Positions 32,697-40,646 of a stretch of DNA of 50,415 nt are shown here, piece after piece. Source of the stretch: an uncultured Bacteroidales bacterium (GTDB lineage: Bacteria > Bacteroidota > Bacteroidia > Bacteroidales > Paludibacteraceae); the NCBI GenBank assembly GCA_946534715.1, contig CAMNCW010000056.1, positions 1-50,415 on the forward strand, written 5' to 3'. Below the pieces are notes generated by a model. The model was not told the origin of the DNA, ran no database searches, and saw nothing but the letters and a program-made list of their open reading frames with translations. Every line of letters begins with the position of its first letter. The stretch's first letter is position 1. The position numbers and the translations under genes were made by a program.

Positions 32697-33644
32697 TTGG
32701 AACAATTTAGAGACATAATGAGGTTAGTGAGGTGGGGCAATGTGCTCTTCCTCGGAGCGTTGATATGGGTGATGGAGAAATGGGTAGCTACGCCGGTATT
32801 GCGTGAAGCGGGATTCGGCGAACAACTCCCATGGTATGTAACGCTGTTGCTGATGTGTGCAGCGATGCTGATCGGCGCCGGCGGTTACGTCATCAACGAT
32901 TATTTCGACGTCAAGATAGACCGGATCAACCGGCCGGACGAAGTGGTAGTGACACGCAGCGTGAGCAAGCCCGCCGCGATGCGGCTGAGTATCGCGCTGA
33001 GCGGAACAGGTATTGCGTGCGGCATTGCTGCAGCAGTGCTGTTACGGAGTTTGACATTAGGCATTCTGTTTGTGATCATCCCCGGGCTGTTGTGGTTCTA
33101 TTCATCGAGTTACAAACGGCTGTTCCTCATCGGAAACCTCATTATAGCGCTGTTAGCCGGTTTGACACCACTGATTGTAGCGATGGCGAATGTAGCGCAG
33201 TTGGAGTTGCTGTATGCCAGCATTCTGCCTTACATGAGTCTGCCGCATGATTTGTATTGCTGGCTCGGCGGTTTCGGATTGTTCGCGTTTCTGCTGACAT
33301 GGATTCGCGAGATCGTCAAAGACCTGCAGGACCAGATGGGTGACCGCGAGTTGGAATGTCACTCGATGCCTATTGTATGGGGTGAGAAATGGACGAAAGT
33401 GTTTGTAACGGGGCTGATTGTACTGACCATCGCCATCATCGGACACCTTTGGTACCACGTACTCCCCTTCCCTATCAGTTGGAGCAGCCTCAGCACACGT
33501 TACATCGTTTTCGGCATTGTTATTCCGCTGCTATGCGCACTTTGCTTACTATGGGCGGCGAAGATACCGAGCGACTACAAGAGTTGCCAGCAGATACTTA
33601 AACTGGCAATGGTATTCGGGACGCTGTACAGTTATGTGATATAA
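32697..33644 (+). CDS. UbiA-family prenyltransferase (315 aa)
   Basis: An integral membrane prenyltransferase of the type annotated in Bacteroidota as geranylgeranylglycerol-phosphate geranylgeranyltransferase. The first aspartate motif is INDYFDVKIDRINRPDE near 67, the second REIVKDLQDQMGDRE near 205. About eight hydrophobic segments are seen. It transfers a polyprenyl group to an unknown acceptor. Start is uncertain: TTG at 32697, at the edge of an ATTAAAAA repeat, or ATG at 32718. The terminator behind it lies in the 3' end of maf on the other strand. Confidence 0.8.
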   Translation: MEQFRDIMRLVRWGNVLFLGALIWVMEKWVATPVLREAGFGEQLPWYVTLLLMCAAMLIGAGGYVINDYFDVKIDRINRPDEVVVTRSVSKPAAMRLSIALSGTGIACGIAAAVLLRSLTLGILFVIIPGLLWFYSSSYKRLFLIGNLIIALLAGLTPLIVAMANVAQLELLYASILPYMSLPHDLYCWLGGFGLFAFLLTWIREIVKDLQDQMGDRELECHSMPIVWGEKWTKVFVTGLIVLTIAIIGHLWYHVLPFPISWSSLSTRYIVFGIVIPLLCALCLLWAAKIPSDYKSCQQILKLAMVFGTLYSYVI

Positions 33645-33647
33645 AAC

Positions 33648-33680
33648 ACCCCCCGGCCCCCTCTCAGAGGGGGAGACGGG
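33648..33680. repeat. CCCCCTCTCAGAGGGGG palindrome downstream of the prenyltransferase gene
   Basis: CCCCCTCT and AGAGGGGG are perfect arms around a single C. The same palindrome occurs inside the maf coding sequence at 33922-33952. Confidence 0.8.
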
Positions 33681-33685
33681 AATAG

Positions 33686-33720
33686 AAAAACGCGGAGTTA
33701 GAGGACTCCGCGTTTTTTTA
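33686..33720. terminator. Bidirectional terminator overlapping the maf stop codon
   Basis: AAAAACGCGGAGT (33686-33698) pairs perfectly with ACTCCGCGTTTTT (33705-33717), loop TAGAGG, with T-runs on both strands. It encodes the last residues KKRGV of Maf on the minus strand. Confidence 0.85.
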
Positions 33721-34297
33721 GTTCGGCATAGACGAGATGGACGGGAAAGCCCATGACGTTGAAATAAGAGCCGTTGAGGGCAGTACAGCCGATGTAACCG
33801 ATCCATTCCTGGATGCCATAGGCTCCTGCCTTATCGAAGGGTTTGTAATGATCGATGTAATAGTTGATTTCCGCGTCAGATAGTTCTTTGAAGGTCACGT
33901 CTGTGCGATCGACAAAGGTGACACCTCCCGTCCCCCTCTCAGAGGGGGTGAGAAACGTGACGGCAGTGAAGACCTGGTGGGTTTTGCCAGAAAGGGAACG
34001 GAGCATGGCGAAGGCTTCTGCTTCGTTATGAGGTTTGCCAAGCATTTGGTCATCACACCAGACGATGGTGTCGGCGGTGATGAGGAGTTGGTTTTCGGTG
34101 AGCTTAGGCGCGTACGCGTGCGCCTTCGCGCGTGAAATATAATAAGGTATGTCGCCGCCTTTCAGGGAAGGTGGAAAGGATTCGTCGGCATCAATGGAAA
34201 CAGCAGTGAAAGGGATGTCCAAACCAGCGAGCAGCTCACGCCTTCTCGGCGAAGCGCTACCTAATATAATTGATAATTGAGAATTGATAATTGACAA
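33698..34297 (-). CDS. maf: Maf-like nucleotide pyrophosphatase (199 aa)
   Basis: Maf/YhdE proteins hydrolyse non-canonical NTPs. ILGSASPRRRELLAGL near 11 is the family P-loop-like motif, ITADTIVWCDDQMLGKPHN near 73 holds the catalytic Asp, and GAYGIQEWIG near 157 the conserved end. Two oddities: no ATG exists, and the N-terminal MSIINSQLSI is encoded by an AATTGTCAATTATCAATTC repeat that supplies the TTG start at 34297; and codons for about 120-132 (SERGTGGV) are a CCCCTCTCAGAGGGG palindrome (33922-33952) in frame. It starts 3 bases after the topoisomerase gene. Confidence 0.88.
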   Translation of the reverse strand: MSIINSQLSIILGSASPRRRELLAGLDIPFTAVSIDADESFPPSLKGGDIPYYISRAKAHAYAPKLTENQLLITADTIVWCDDQMLGKPHNEAEAFAMLRSLSGKTHQVFTAVTFLTPSERGTGGVTFVDRTDVTFKELSDAEINYYIDHYKPFDKAGAYGIQEWIGYIGCTALNGSYFNVMGFPVHLVYAELKKRGVL

Positions 34298-34300
34298 TTT
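34264..34300. repeat. AATTGATAATTGAG-type repeat forming the maf N-terminus
   Basis: Four AATTG units at the parC-maf junction. Reading on the minus strand gives the TTG start and the first ten codons of maf. Confidence 0.75.
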
Positions 34301-36961
34301 TTAGAAAAGATCCAATTGGGTATCTTTGGGTTTCTCGAACGTCATGGGGACGCCCTCTACGTCTATCGACGTTGTTTGCGTAGTTGACGTTGTTTGCGAG
34401 GTCACGAGATCACGAGACTCCGAGGTCTCGAGGGGAGAGGATTCTGCGCCCTCATCTTCCGATGTTTCTTCTTCGGGTAAGGGCTCAGGTTCGGGGGTGA
34501 TGTCTTCCACGGACGCTATTTCGAGGGTAGAGATACGTTTTCCTTTCGCGCGGGCGGACTTATCATCAATGAAATCGGACATAAGGATCTCCAATGCCGG
34601 CTTGTTCTCATCGGTGAAGTTTACGCGGAAAGTAGCCTCCTCCCGATCGGAAAGCACCGCGATGCGTGAGCTCTTATCGTCGCCGAGGAAAGATTGGATT
34701 TTGGCGTTCGCATCATCGAGTTTGAAGCGCTTGCCATAATAGAACTTGAGTTCGCCGTTCCACTGGATGAGCGACCAGATCTTCTCCGGCTCCCATTTCT
34801 CAATGCGGAGGATGTTGTCCTCAAAATGGGCAGTGAGGTCAAAGGAGGTGGAATAATAGGTACCATCATTATTGATGACGAGGATGCGGTCTTCATCCCA
34901 GAACTCGCCGAGGTAGATGCCGTGTTCGTCATAATTGACGCGCAGCACATCGGGGTCGAACCACACTTTGCGTCCGCCGAGCGTGGAGTGACCTTTTTGC
35001 TTGAGGGTAATGGACTTGACTTCGAACTTGGTGAGTACGTTTCCTCTTGCTGTACGCGATTTGACCGCCAGTTCGGAGAGATCTTTGCAGACCTCGAGTT
35101 TCTTGAGATGCAGTTGCGGTTTGAGTGCCACTTTGATGATCTCCGCTTCTCCGTTGGGATTCGCTGTGAAATAAATGACTTTCGAGCCGGGCGTACCTTG
35201 GGTGAGGTCATACTCTTTGTCTTTCGCAACGCCGGTGACGTTAAAGCGCTTCATGAAATAAACGCCTTTCTTTCCGTCACGGTACACGACGTTGTACACG
35301 GTGCGATTATCATTGCGCTGGAAGACGGCGACATGGAGGAGATCGGTGCCCACAAAGAGTTTATCCGCCACTTTCACGACTTTATATTTACCGTCCTTGT
35401 GGAAAACGATGATGTCATCTATGTCGGAACAATCGAAGAGGTATTCGTCCTTTTTGAGACCTGTTCCGATGAAACCTTCCTCGCGATTGATATAAAGTTT
35501 TTCGTTGTTTTCAACGACCGCCTGCACGTTAATCGCTCCGAAGTTGCGAACCTCTGTGCGTCGCGGGTATGCTTCGCCGTACTTGGATTTAAGCATCTCA
35601 AACCAAGCGATGGTGTACTCCGTGAGGTGGTTAAGGTTCTTGACACAGGCTTTGATCTTCTTGTCCAGTTCCTTCATCAGCTCGTCCGCTTTCTTGGCAT
35701 CGAATTTGGTGATACGAATCATCCGGATATCAAGCAGTTTCTCAATATCCTCGGTGCGTACTTCACGGATGAGTTGCGCTTTAAACGGTGTGAGAGCCTC
35801 GTCGATGAATGCAATCGCTTTCTCTTTGCTGGTGGCGTTCTCGTAACCTTCCTCCTTATAGATACGGTTTTCGATGAAGATTTTCTCGAGGGAGGTATAG
35901 AAATACTTCTCTTCAAGTTCGGATTTCTCGATTTCCAGTTCCCATTTGAGGAGGGCTTTGGTGTTGTCGCAGGACAGTTTGAGGAGGTTCGAGACGGTCA
36001 TGAAGATCGGTTTCTTATTCTCCACGACGCAGCAGTTAGGGCTGATGTTCACCTCGCAGTCGGTGAAGGCATAGAGGGCATCGATTGCCTTGTCGGACGA
36101 AGAGCCCGGCGCCAATTGAACCACAATGCGCGCTGTGTCGGCAGTAAAATCATCGATCTTGCGGATCTTGATTTTGCCTTTCTGGTTCGCTTTGAGGATC
36201 GTCTCAATGATCTTGGAGGTGGTAGTACCGAAAGGAATCTCGGTGATGACAAGGGTCTTGTTATCGTCCGCTTTTTGTATGCGTGCACGTATCTTGACCG
36301 AGCCGCCACGTTCGCCGTCGTTGTATTTGGTGACATCAATAACACCTCCCGTGGGAAAATCCGGGAAGAGTTGGAACTCTTCGTTCCGGAGGTACGCCAA
36401 GGAAGCGTCGCAGAGTTCGTTGAAGTTATGCGGCAGTATTTTCGAGTTCAGACCGACCGCAATACCTTCTACGCCCTGTGCGAGCAGCAGCGGGAACTTA
36501 ACCGGCAGATGAATCGGCTCGTTCTTACGTCCGTCATAGGATTTCATCCACTCGGTGGTCTTGGGATTGAAGACCGTTTCGAGCGCGAACTTGGAGAGCC
36601 GTGCTTCGATATAACGGGGCGCAGCCGCTCCGTCGCCGGTAAGGATGTTACCCCAGTTACCCTGACAATCAATGAGGAGGTCTTTCTGGCCCAATTGAAC
36701 CAGAGCATCCCCAATGGAGGCATCACCGTGCGGGTGATACTGCATGGTCTGACCGACGATGTTAGCCACTTTGTTGTACTTACCATCATCGACGGTCTTC
36801 ATGGCATGCAGAATACGACGCTGCACAGGCTTGAGTCCATCCTCAATCGCCGGCACAGCGCGCTCCAGAATCACATAAGAGGCATAATCCAGGAACCAAT
36901 CCTGGTACATGCCCGTCAAGTGATACTTCACCGCATCATTGAATCCCCCTTGGGTAGCCAT
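34301..36961 (-). CDS. parC: DNA topoisomerase IV / gyrase subunit A (886 aa)
   Basis: Type IIA topoisomerase A subunit, which breaks and rejoins DNA. The quinolone-pocket motif HPHGDASIGDALVQLGQ lies near 76 and the catalytic tyrosine is Tyr117 in APRYIEARLSKF. A tower and coiled region follows to about 460, then beta-pinwheel-like repeats (LFVGTDLLHVAVF; VLTKFEVKSITLK) to about 800. HPHGDASIGD is typical of Bacteroidota ParC; gyrase remains possible because no B subunit is nearby. The acidic tail (residues 815-880) contains in-frame CGAG octamers (34397-34436) encoding LETSESRDLVTS, and an 18-base tandem repeat (34368-34403) encoding SQTTSTTQTTS. Confidence 0.9.
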   Translation of the reverse strand: MATQGGFNDAVKYHLTGMYQDWFLDYASYVILERAVPAIEDGLKPVQRRILHAMKTVDDGKYNKVANIVGQTMQYHPHGDASIGDALVQLGQKDLLIDCQGNWGNILTGDGAAAPRYIEARLSKFALETVFNPKTTEWMKSYDGRKNEPIHLPVKFPLLLAQGVEGIAVGLNSKILPHNFNELCDASLAYLRNEEFQLFPDFPTGGVIDVTKYNDGERGGSVKIRARIQKADDNKTLVITEIPFGTTTSKIIETILKANQKGKIKIRKIDDFTADTARIVVQLAPGSSSDKAIDALYAFTDCEVNISPNCCVVENKKPIFMTVSNLLKLSCDNTKALLKWELEIEKSELEEKYFYTSLEKIFIENRIYKEEGYENATSKEKAIAFIDEALTPFKAQLIREVRTEDIEKLLDIRMIRITKFDAKKADELMKELDKKIKACVKNLNHLTEYTIAWFEMLKSKYGEAYPRRTEVRNFGAINVQAVVENNEKLYINREEGFIGTGLKKDEYLFDCSDIDDIIVFHKDGKYKVVKVADKLFVGTDLLHVAVFQRNDNRTVYNVVYRDGKKGVYFMKRFNVTGVAKDKEYDLTQGTPGSKVIYFTANPNGEAEIIKVALKPQLHLKKLEVCKDLSELAVKSRTARGNVLTKFEVKSITLKQKGHSTLGGRKVWFDPDVLRVNYDEHGIYLGEFWDEDRILVINNDGTYYSTSFDLTAHFEDNILRIEKWEPEKIWSLIQWNGELKFYYGKRFKLDDANAKIQSFLGDDKSSRIAVLSDREEATFRVNFTDENKPALEILMSDFIDDKSARAKGKRISTLEIASVEDITPEPEPLPEEETSEDEGAESSPLETSESRDLVTSQTTSTTQTTSIDVEGVPMTFEKPKDTQLDLF
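34368..34436 (-). repeat. In-frame octamer and 18-base repeats in the topoisomerase tail
   Basis: CGAGGTCA, CGAGATCA, CGAGACTC and CGAGGTCT follow in 8-base steps from 34397. They match the intergenic array at 42922. GACGTTGTTTGCG is repeated 18 bases apart at 34368 and 34386. Confidence 0.7.
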
Positions 36962-36964
36962 TTG

Positions 36965-37132
36965 TTATCCAAGACGTTTGTTGATAAAAATGTATGCCAG
37001 AATACCTGCTACCTCCAATACCATACCGGATACGAGCAGCCAGTTCTCCGGCTGTGCATATTTATAAATTACGAGGCAAATAACGCCTAAAATGAGGAGA
37101 ACAACTCCTAAATACTTCATAAAAGCTTCCAT
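36965..37132 (-). CDS. Small membrane protein of 55 residues upstream of parC
   Basis: The reading frame MEAFMKYLGVVLLILGVICL to the end at INKRLG has two hydrophobic helices (about 6-24 and 31-50) joined by KYAQPENW. Small proteins of this layout recur near Bacteroidota genes, but no function is known. ATG at 37132 is chosen; ATG at 37120 (MKYLGVV) is also possible. It is preceded by a good promoter, and parC starts 3 bases after its stop, so it heads the parC-maf operon. Confidence 0.75.
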   Translation of the reverse strand: MEAFMKYLGVVLLILGVICLVIYKYAQPENWLLVSGMVLEVAGILAYIFINKRLG

Positions 37133-37183
37133 AAAATGTATATGATTTAACGGTTTTCGCTAATTGATTTTTCTAATCGGGTG

Positions 37184-37215
37184 CAAAGTTACAAAAAATT
37201 TCGGACGTGTGCAAG
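37184..37215 (-). promoter_or_regulatory. Promoter for the small membrane protein-parC-maf operon
   Basis: Minus strand: TAACTTTG (37191-37184), and CTTG (37215-37212) 20 bases upstream. Leader about 45 bases. Confidence 0.7.
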
Positions 37216-37229
37216 TAATTTTGCGTTTT

Positions 37230-38303
37230 TTATCTCACAAAGCGATAAATTCCTCCCGGAAGTGCCCGAATGAGACCATTTATCTCCAATAAAAGGAGTT
37301 CCGAGGAGACTTCGTCGTACGGCAACCGGGTCTCCATGACGATGTGATTGATGTGTATTCCGTCCTCGGCTTCCTGTATTTTTTGGAGGATGGTCTGTTG
37401 CTTCTCAGTGAGGTCGTCGCGAAGGCCTATTATCTCCGTTTGGACGGGTCGGGAAGGCGTGTTCCGCGTTTTCCACTGCATGATGTCGATCAGGTCATCG
37501 GCGTTATTAATGAGATGCGCTTTGTCTTTGCGGATGAGTTCATTGCATCCGATGGAGGATATATCCGTGGGTCGTCCGGGAAAAGCGAACAATTCGCGGT
37601 TGTAGTCACCTGCCATACGGGCAGTGACCAGACTGCCGCCTCTGTCACGACTTTCCGCCACCACGACCGCATCCGCCAAACCGGCGATGATACGGTTTCG
37701 TTGCAGGAAATACGGAGCTAAGGGTTCGACGCCGGAGGGGAACTCGGTGAGCAGACCGCCGTGTGTGAGGGATGCTACCGCTTCGGGTCGATGCTGATAG
37801 GGGTAGATGCGGTCAAGTCCGTGCGCCGGAATGATGATGGTGGGAATACCGCACTCTATAGCAGCCCTGTGCGCCGTTATATCTATGCCATACGCACCTC
37901 CGCTGACGATGGTGACGTTCTCCAAACGCTCATGCAGGTCACGCACAAGCGCCGTGACCAGTTCTTTTCCCCGCTCCGTGGGTCGGCGTGTTCCGACGAT
38001 GGAGACGATATAGCCGTCCGAGGGTTGCAGGTTTCCTTTGCCATAGAGTACCAATGGTTTGTCAGGGCACTGGTTCAACCGATAAGGGTAGTCCGGGTCG
38101 GTGGTGGTCCACACGCGTATACCATGTGCCTCGATCCACGCCAGTTCCTGTTGTGCCCGTTCCAAAGCCGCCTCCTTGCCCGGTTCGCTGACGGCGTTCC
38201 ACGCAACTTCAGCCGAGCCGTAATGGTCCATCATCGCCAGTGAATACCGCAAACGGTTGCGATACAGGAACGAAAGGGCTATGTCATAGAGGGGATTAGT
38301 CAT
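37230..38303 (-). CDS. dprA: DNA-processing protein DprA (357 aa)
   Basis: DprA loads RecA on incoming single-stranded DNA. The Rossmann-like core is clear: VSIVGTRRPTERGKELV near 109, IVSGGAYGIDITAHRAA near 139, PAHGLDRIYPYQH near 167, FLQRNRIIAGLADAVVVAES near 210 and FAFPGRPTDISSIGCN near 251. A C-terminal winged-helix (DprA_WH-like) follows near 295-355. ATG at 38303 overlaps the vanZ-like stop (ATGA); upstream in-frame codons are only the vanZ shadow. The junction is built of AAATGTCAAATG repeats. Confidence 0.93.
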   Translation of the reverse strand: MTNPLYDIALSFLYRNRLRYSLAMMDHYGSAEVAWNAVSEPGKEAALERAQQELAWIEAHGIRVWTTTDPDYPYRLNQCPDKPLVLYGKGNLQPSDGYIVSIVGTRRPTERGKELVTALVRDLHERLENVTIVSGGAYGIDITAHRAAIECGIPTIIIPAHGLDRIYPYQHRPEAVASLTHGGLLTEFPSGVEPLAPYFLQRNRIIAGLADAVVVAESRDRGGSLVTARMAGDYNRELFAFPGRPTDISSIGCNELIRKDKAHLINNADDLIDIMQWKTRNTPSRPVQTEIIGLRDDLTEKQQTILQKIQEAEDGIHINHIVMETRLPYDEVSSELLLLEINGLIRALPGGIYRFVR

Positions 38304-38656
38304 TTGACATTTGAGATTTTGGCAAGTATGTACACGACAAGAAGACCGAGAAGTGCGCCGAGAGCATCGGCATAGACATCTGCCATTTCGCCGGAGCGCG
38401 TGAGGGTACAAAACCGCTGAAGAATCTCCATCAGCGCGCCATAGAGCGTGACGGAAAGGAACACATATAAATAGGTAATCGCGCGCGTCCGCACAATGCG
38501 CGTTAGAGGCCACATCCACGTCATAGCCAGAAAGGTGTACATCAACCCGTGCATGATCTTATCGCTCAGTTGAAGAGAGGGCGGCACTTGGGGATTTTCC
38601 CACAGGCTAAGCACAGCAATACCGACCGTCAAAACGACGGCCGGTAGAAACGCCAT
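38300..38656 (-). CDS. VanZ-like small membrane protein (118 aa)
   Basis: Four hydrophobic segments and the motif LSDKIMHGLMYTFLAMTW near 30 with MEILQRF and RSGEMADVYADALGALLG near 78-100 match the VanZ-like family. VanZ gives low teicoplanin resistance in enterococci; chromosomal relatives in Bacteroidota have no known role and should not be read as resistance genes. ATG at 38656 follows the upp stop by 10 bases. Its last codons overlap dprA. Confidence 0.8.
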   Translation of the reverse strand: MAFLPAVVLTVGIAVLSLWENPQVPPSLQLSDKIMHGLMYTFLAMTWMWPLTRIVRTRAITYLYVFLSVTLYGALMEILQRFCTLTRSGEMADVYADALGALLGLLVVYILAKISNVK

Positions 38657-38666
38657 ATAGGATCTG

Positions 38667-39341
38667 TTAGTTTCGATCGGAGAGGTGGATTTTAACGCCG
38701 TAACAAAGGTCACCGGCGTCGCCAAGACCCGGAACGATATACTTCTTATCGTTGAGAACCGGATCAACAGCCGCACACCAGAGGGTCACGTCCGGGCTAT
38801 CATTGAGTGCCTTTCGCATATACTCGATCGATTGCGGTGTAGCGATAGCGCAACAGAGATGCGTATGAACAGGTTGACCATGTTTGAGCAGCGCGAGGTA
38901 GCCCACTTCCATGGACATACCGGTAGCTAACATGGGGTCTGCCACGATAAGCGTCTTACCGTCAATAGACGGCGCCGCCATGTATTCCGCCACGATCTCC
39001 AATTCGCCTTGCTTGTTCACACGGCGATACGCACTGAGGAACGCGTTTTCCGCGCGATCGAAGATATTCAGAAATCCGTGATGAAGCGGCATACCTGCGC
39101 GCAGGATAGTAGCTAAAACCAGTTGGTCGGAGATAGTGTTTACCGTTGCGACATCAAGCGGTGTTTGCACTTGAACAGGCTCGTAGTTCAGGGTTTTGCT
39201 CAGCTCCATCGCCATAAACTCACCAATACGCTCAATGTTCCGGCGGAAACGAAGCGGGTCTTTTTGGATATTCACGTCGCGGATCTCGCGCAAGAACTGG
39301 TTGAGCACACTGTTTTGCTCGGAAAGATTGATAACTTTCAT
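38667..39341 (-). CDS. upp: Uracil phosphoribosyltransferase (224 aa)
   Basis: It makes UMP from uracil and PRPP. The PRPP-binding loop is LIVADPMLATGMSMEVGYLA near 131, and the uracil-binding C-terminal motif VPGLGDAGDLCYG near 203. ILRAGMPLHHGFL near 80 is also typical. Length fits the Bacteroidota form. The start lies 1 base after the stop of the coiled-coil gene. Confidence 0.93.
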   Translation of the reverse strand: MKVINLSEQNSVLNQFLREIRDVNIQKDPLRFRRNIERIGEFMAMELSKTLNYEPVQVQTPLDVATVNTISDQLVLATILRAGMPLHHGFLNIFDRAENAFLSAYRRVNKQGELEIVAEYMAAPSIDGKTLIVADPMLATGMSMEVGYLALLKHGQPVHTHLCCAIATPQSIEYMRKALNDSPDVTLWCAAVDPVLNDKKYIVPGLGDAGDLCYGVKIHLSDRN

Positions 39342-39342
39342 A

Positions 39343-39984
39343 TTATTGCATGGATTTAGCGGATTTTTGCTCTGCTTTCAAAGTGGCGGTACGCTCTTTG
39401 AGTTGCGCCTCTACAGTGGCTACTTGAGCTGCTTTTTGCTGCAGTTCCTGCAAGTATGTGTTCAAACTTGATTGTCCGTTTTGCATCGAGGTCTCCAAGT
39501 CAGCAATAGAGCGTTGACGGTCAGCCACCTCGCGGATCGAATAGCCTAATTCTTTCTGTTGCGTTTCAAGGAAACGGGTGTACTCATCACGTGTAGCATC
39601 GCTCAAACTCATTTGCTTAGACAGGTTGCGTTGTTGACCGGCTACTATCTTCTGCATATTTTTGAGTTCTTTTTCCTCCTGGGCATACAGTTTCTTGAGG
39701 GAAGCGGTCATTTTGGAAGCCTCTTTGAGTGAAACTTGCATCTGTTTGCCGTGCTCCTGCTCGGCTTTGAGTTGCGTCTTGGCCGTTTTCAGTTCTTCTG
39801 CATTTTTCGCCAACTGTTGGGAAAGTACGTCCAGCGAAGCGCGATACATCGTCGGTTCTTCCTGATAGAGCGCGCGAAGGGAATCGAGTTTGAGGTCAAC
39901 TACTTGAATGTTCACCGGCACTACATGCTGCGCCGCAGCGGTCATACAGCAGGCCGCAAAGACAAAAAAGAATACTTTTTTCAT
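39343..39984 (-). CDS. Secreted coiled-coil protein of unknown function (213 aa)
   Basis: Signal peptide at 1-18 (TAAAQ), then almost continuous heptad-rich helix from about 30 to 210, rich in Gln, Glu, Lys and Leu. No family is recognised with confidence. It would lie in the periplasm. It heads an operon with upp, vanZ-like and dprA, with only 1 base between it and upp, which looks like transcriptional convenience rather than a shared pathway. Confidence 0.8.
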   Translation of the reverse strand: MKKVFFFVFAACCMTAAAQHVVPVNIQVVDLKLDSLRALYQEEPTMYRASLDVLSQQLAKNAEELKTAKTQLKAEQEHGKQMQVSLKEASKMTASLKKLYAQEEKELKNMQKIVAGQQRNLSKQMSLSDATRDEYTRFLETQQKELGYSIREVADRQRSIADLETSMQNGQSSLNTYLQELQQKAAQVATVEAQLKERTATLKAEQKSAKSMQ

Positions 39985-40027
39985 ATCAATTTATCTTTAA
40001 AAATTAGAATGTCACAAAATTTTGCTG

Positions 40028-40075
40028 CAAAGTTACTCATTATTTTGCATATATGCAAATTTTTTTGTACCTTTG
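40028..40075. promoter_or_regulatory. Symmetric divergent promoter pair with the same 16-bp palindrome
   Basis: TTTGCATATATGCAAA at 40044-40059 is identical to 24133-24148. The plus -7 box TACCTTTG is at 40068-40075, the minus -7 box (CAAAGTTA) at 40028-40035. Both spacers are 20 bases. Confidence 0.85.
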
Positions 40076-40099
40076 CAGCGTTTTTCTTTAAAATAAGGT

Positions 40100-40606
40100 A
40101 TGAAATCGTTTATTTATAGTGAGAGTACCATCGCTTTTGTTACCGCAGCGGCACAGACATGCCTGCTCATTGAGAAAGCCGGCGAGCATGAGCGGGAGGA
40201 ATGGAGAGAGCAGATGTTGAGACTTCTGCCGGTATTGTATCTGCGTACGCGTTTGTTGGAAGAGGCAGAGTGCGTGATGGAAGAAGAGCCGCAGCGGTTT
40301 GTGACGGAAGAGGATTACAACTATGCCTTGGTCGGGATCCGCGAGTTGTTGGGCTCCGACGATGCGTATTTGGATGTATTTGTGGATCAGGGCATCTATA
40401 CCGATGAGGTGCAAACCGCCTATATATCGGAGGGTCTGGCGGATATCTACCAGGAACTCAAAGACATGGCAGCTGCGTTCCAGACAGGCGAAGAGCCTAT
40501 TATGAACGACGCGGTAGTGCTTTGCCGCGAGGCGTTTGAGGCACATTGGGGACAGAAGCTGCTGGCCGTGATGAGAGCGTTGCACGCCATGATAGTTGAG
40601 AGTTGA
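40100..40606 (+). CDS. DUF5063 family protein (168 aa)
   Basis: An acidic, mostly helical protein. FVTAAAQTCLLIEKAG near 14, LLPVLYLRTRLLEEAE near 42 and YISEGLADIYQELKDMAAAF near 110 fit DUF5063, a family found beside RNase D-like exonucleases in Bacteroidota; function unknown. The stop codon TGA (40604) is part of a GTTGAGA tandem repeat (40591-40646) that spans the gap to the next gene. Confidence 0.85.
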   Translation: MKSFIYSESTIAFVTAAAQTCLLIEKAGEHEREEWREQMLRLLPVLYLRTRLLEEAECVMEEEPQRFVTEEDYNYALVGIRELLGSDDAYLDVFVDQGIYTDEVQTAYISEGLADIYQELKDMAAAFQTGEEPIMNDAVVLCREAFEAHWGQKLLAVMRALHAMIVES

Positions 40607-40646
40607 GAGTTGAGAGAAGTCGTCTAGTTGAGAGTAGATAGTTGAT
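40591..40646 (+). repeat. GTTGAGA heptamer repeat at the DUF5063/exonuclease junction
   Basis: AGTTGAG units repeat in tandem, supply the TGA stop of the first gene and run to the ATG of the second. Confidence 0.7.

Noticed and set aside
20547..33644. A complete starch utilisation locus (Sus-type PUL)
   Set aside because: MalQ, a cytoplasmic GH13 enzyme and binding proteins are present but scattered in separate operons; no SusC/SusD pair or SusR-like regulator is seen.
34694..37090. Open frame of 798 codons antisense to parC
   Set aside because: It mirrors the codon usage of parC on the other strand, has no domain or signal, and overlaps a certain essential gene completely.
38300..38656. 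Glycopeptide resistance gene (VanZ)
   Set aside because: Only the small VanZ-like membrane family is matched; no other van genes are present and chromosomal relatives are common in gut bacteria.
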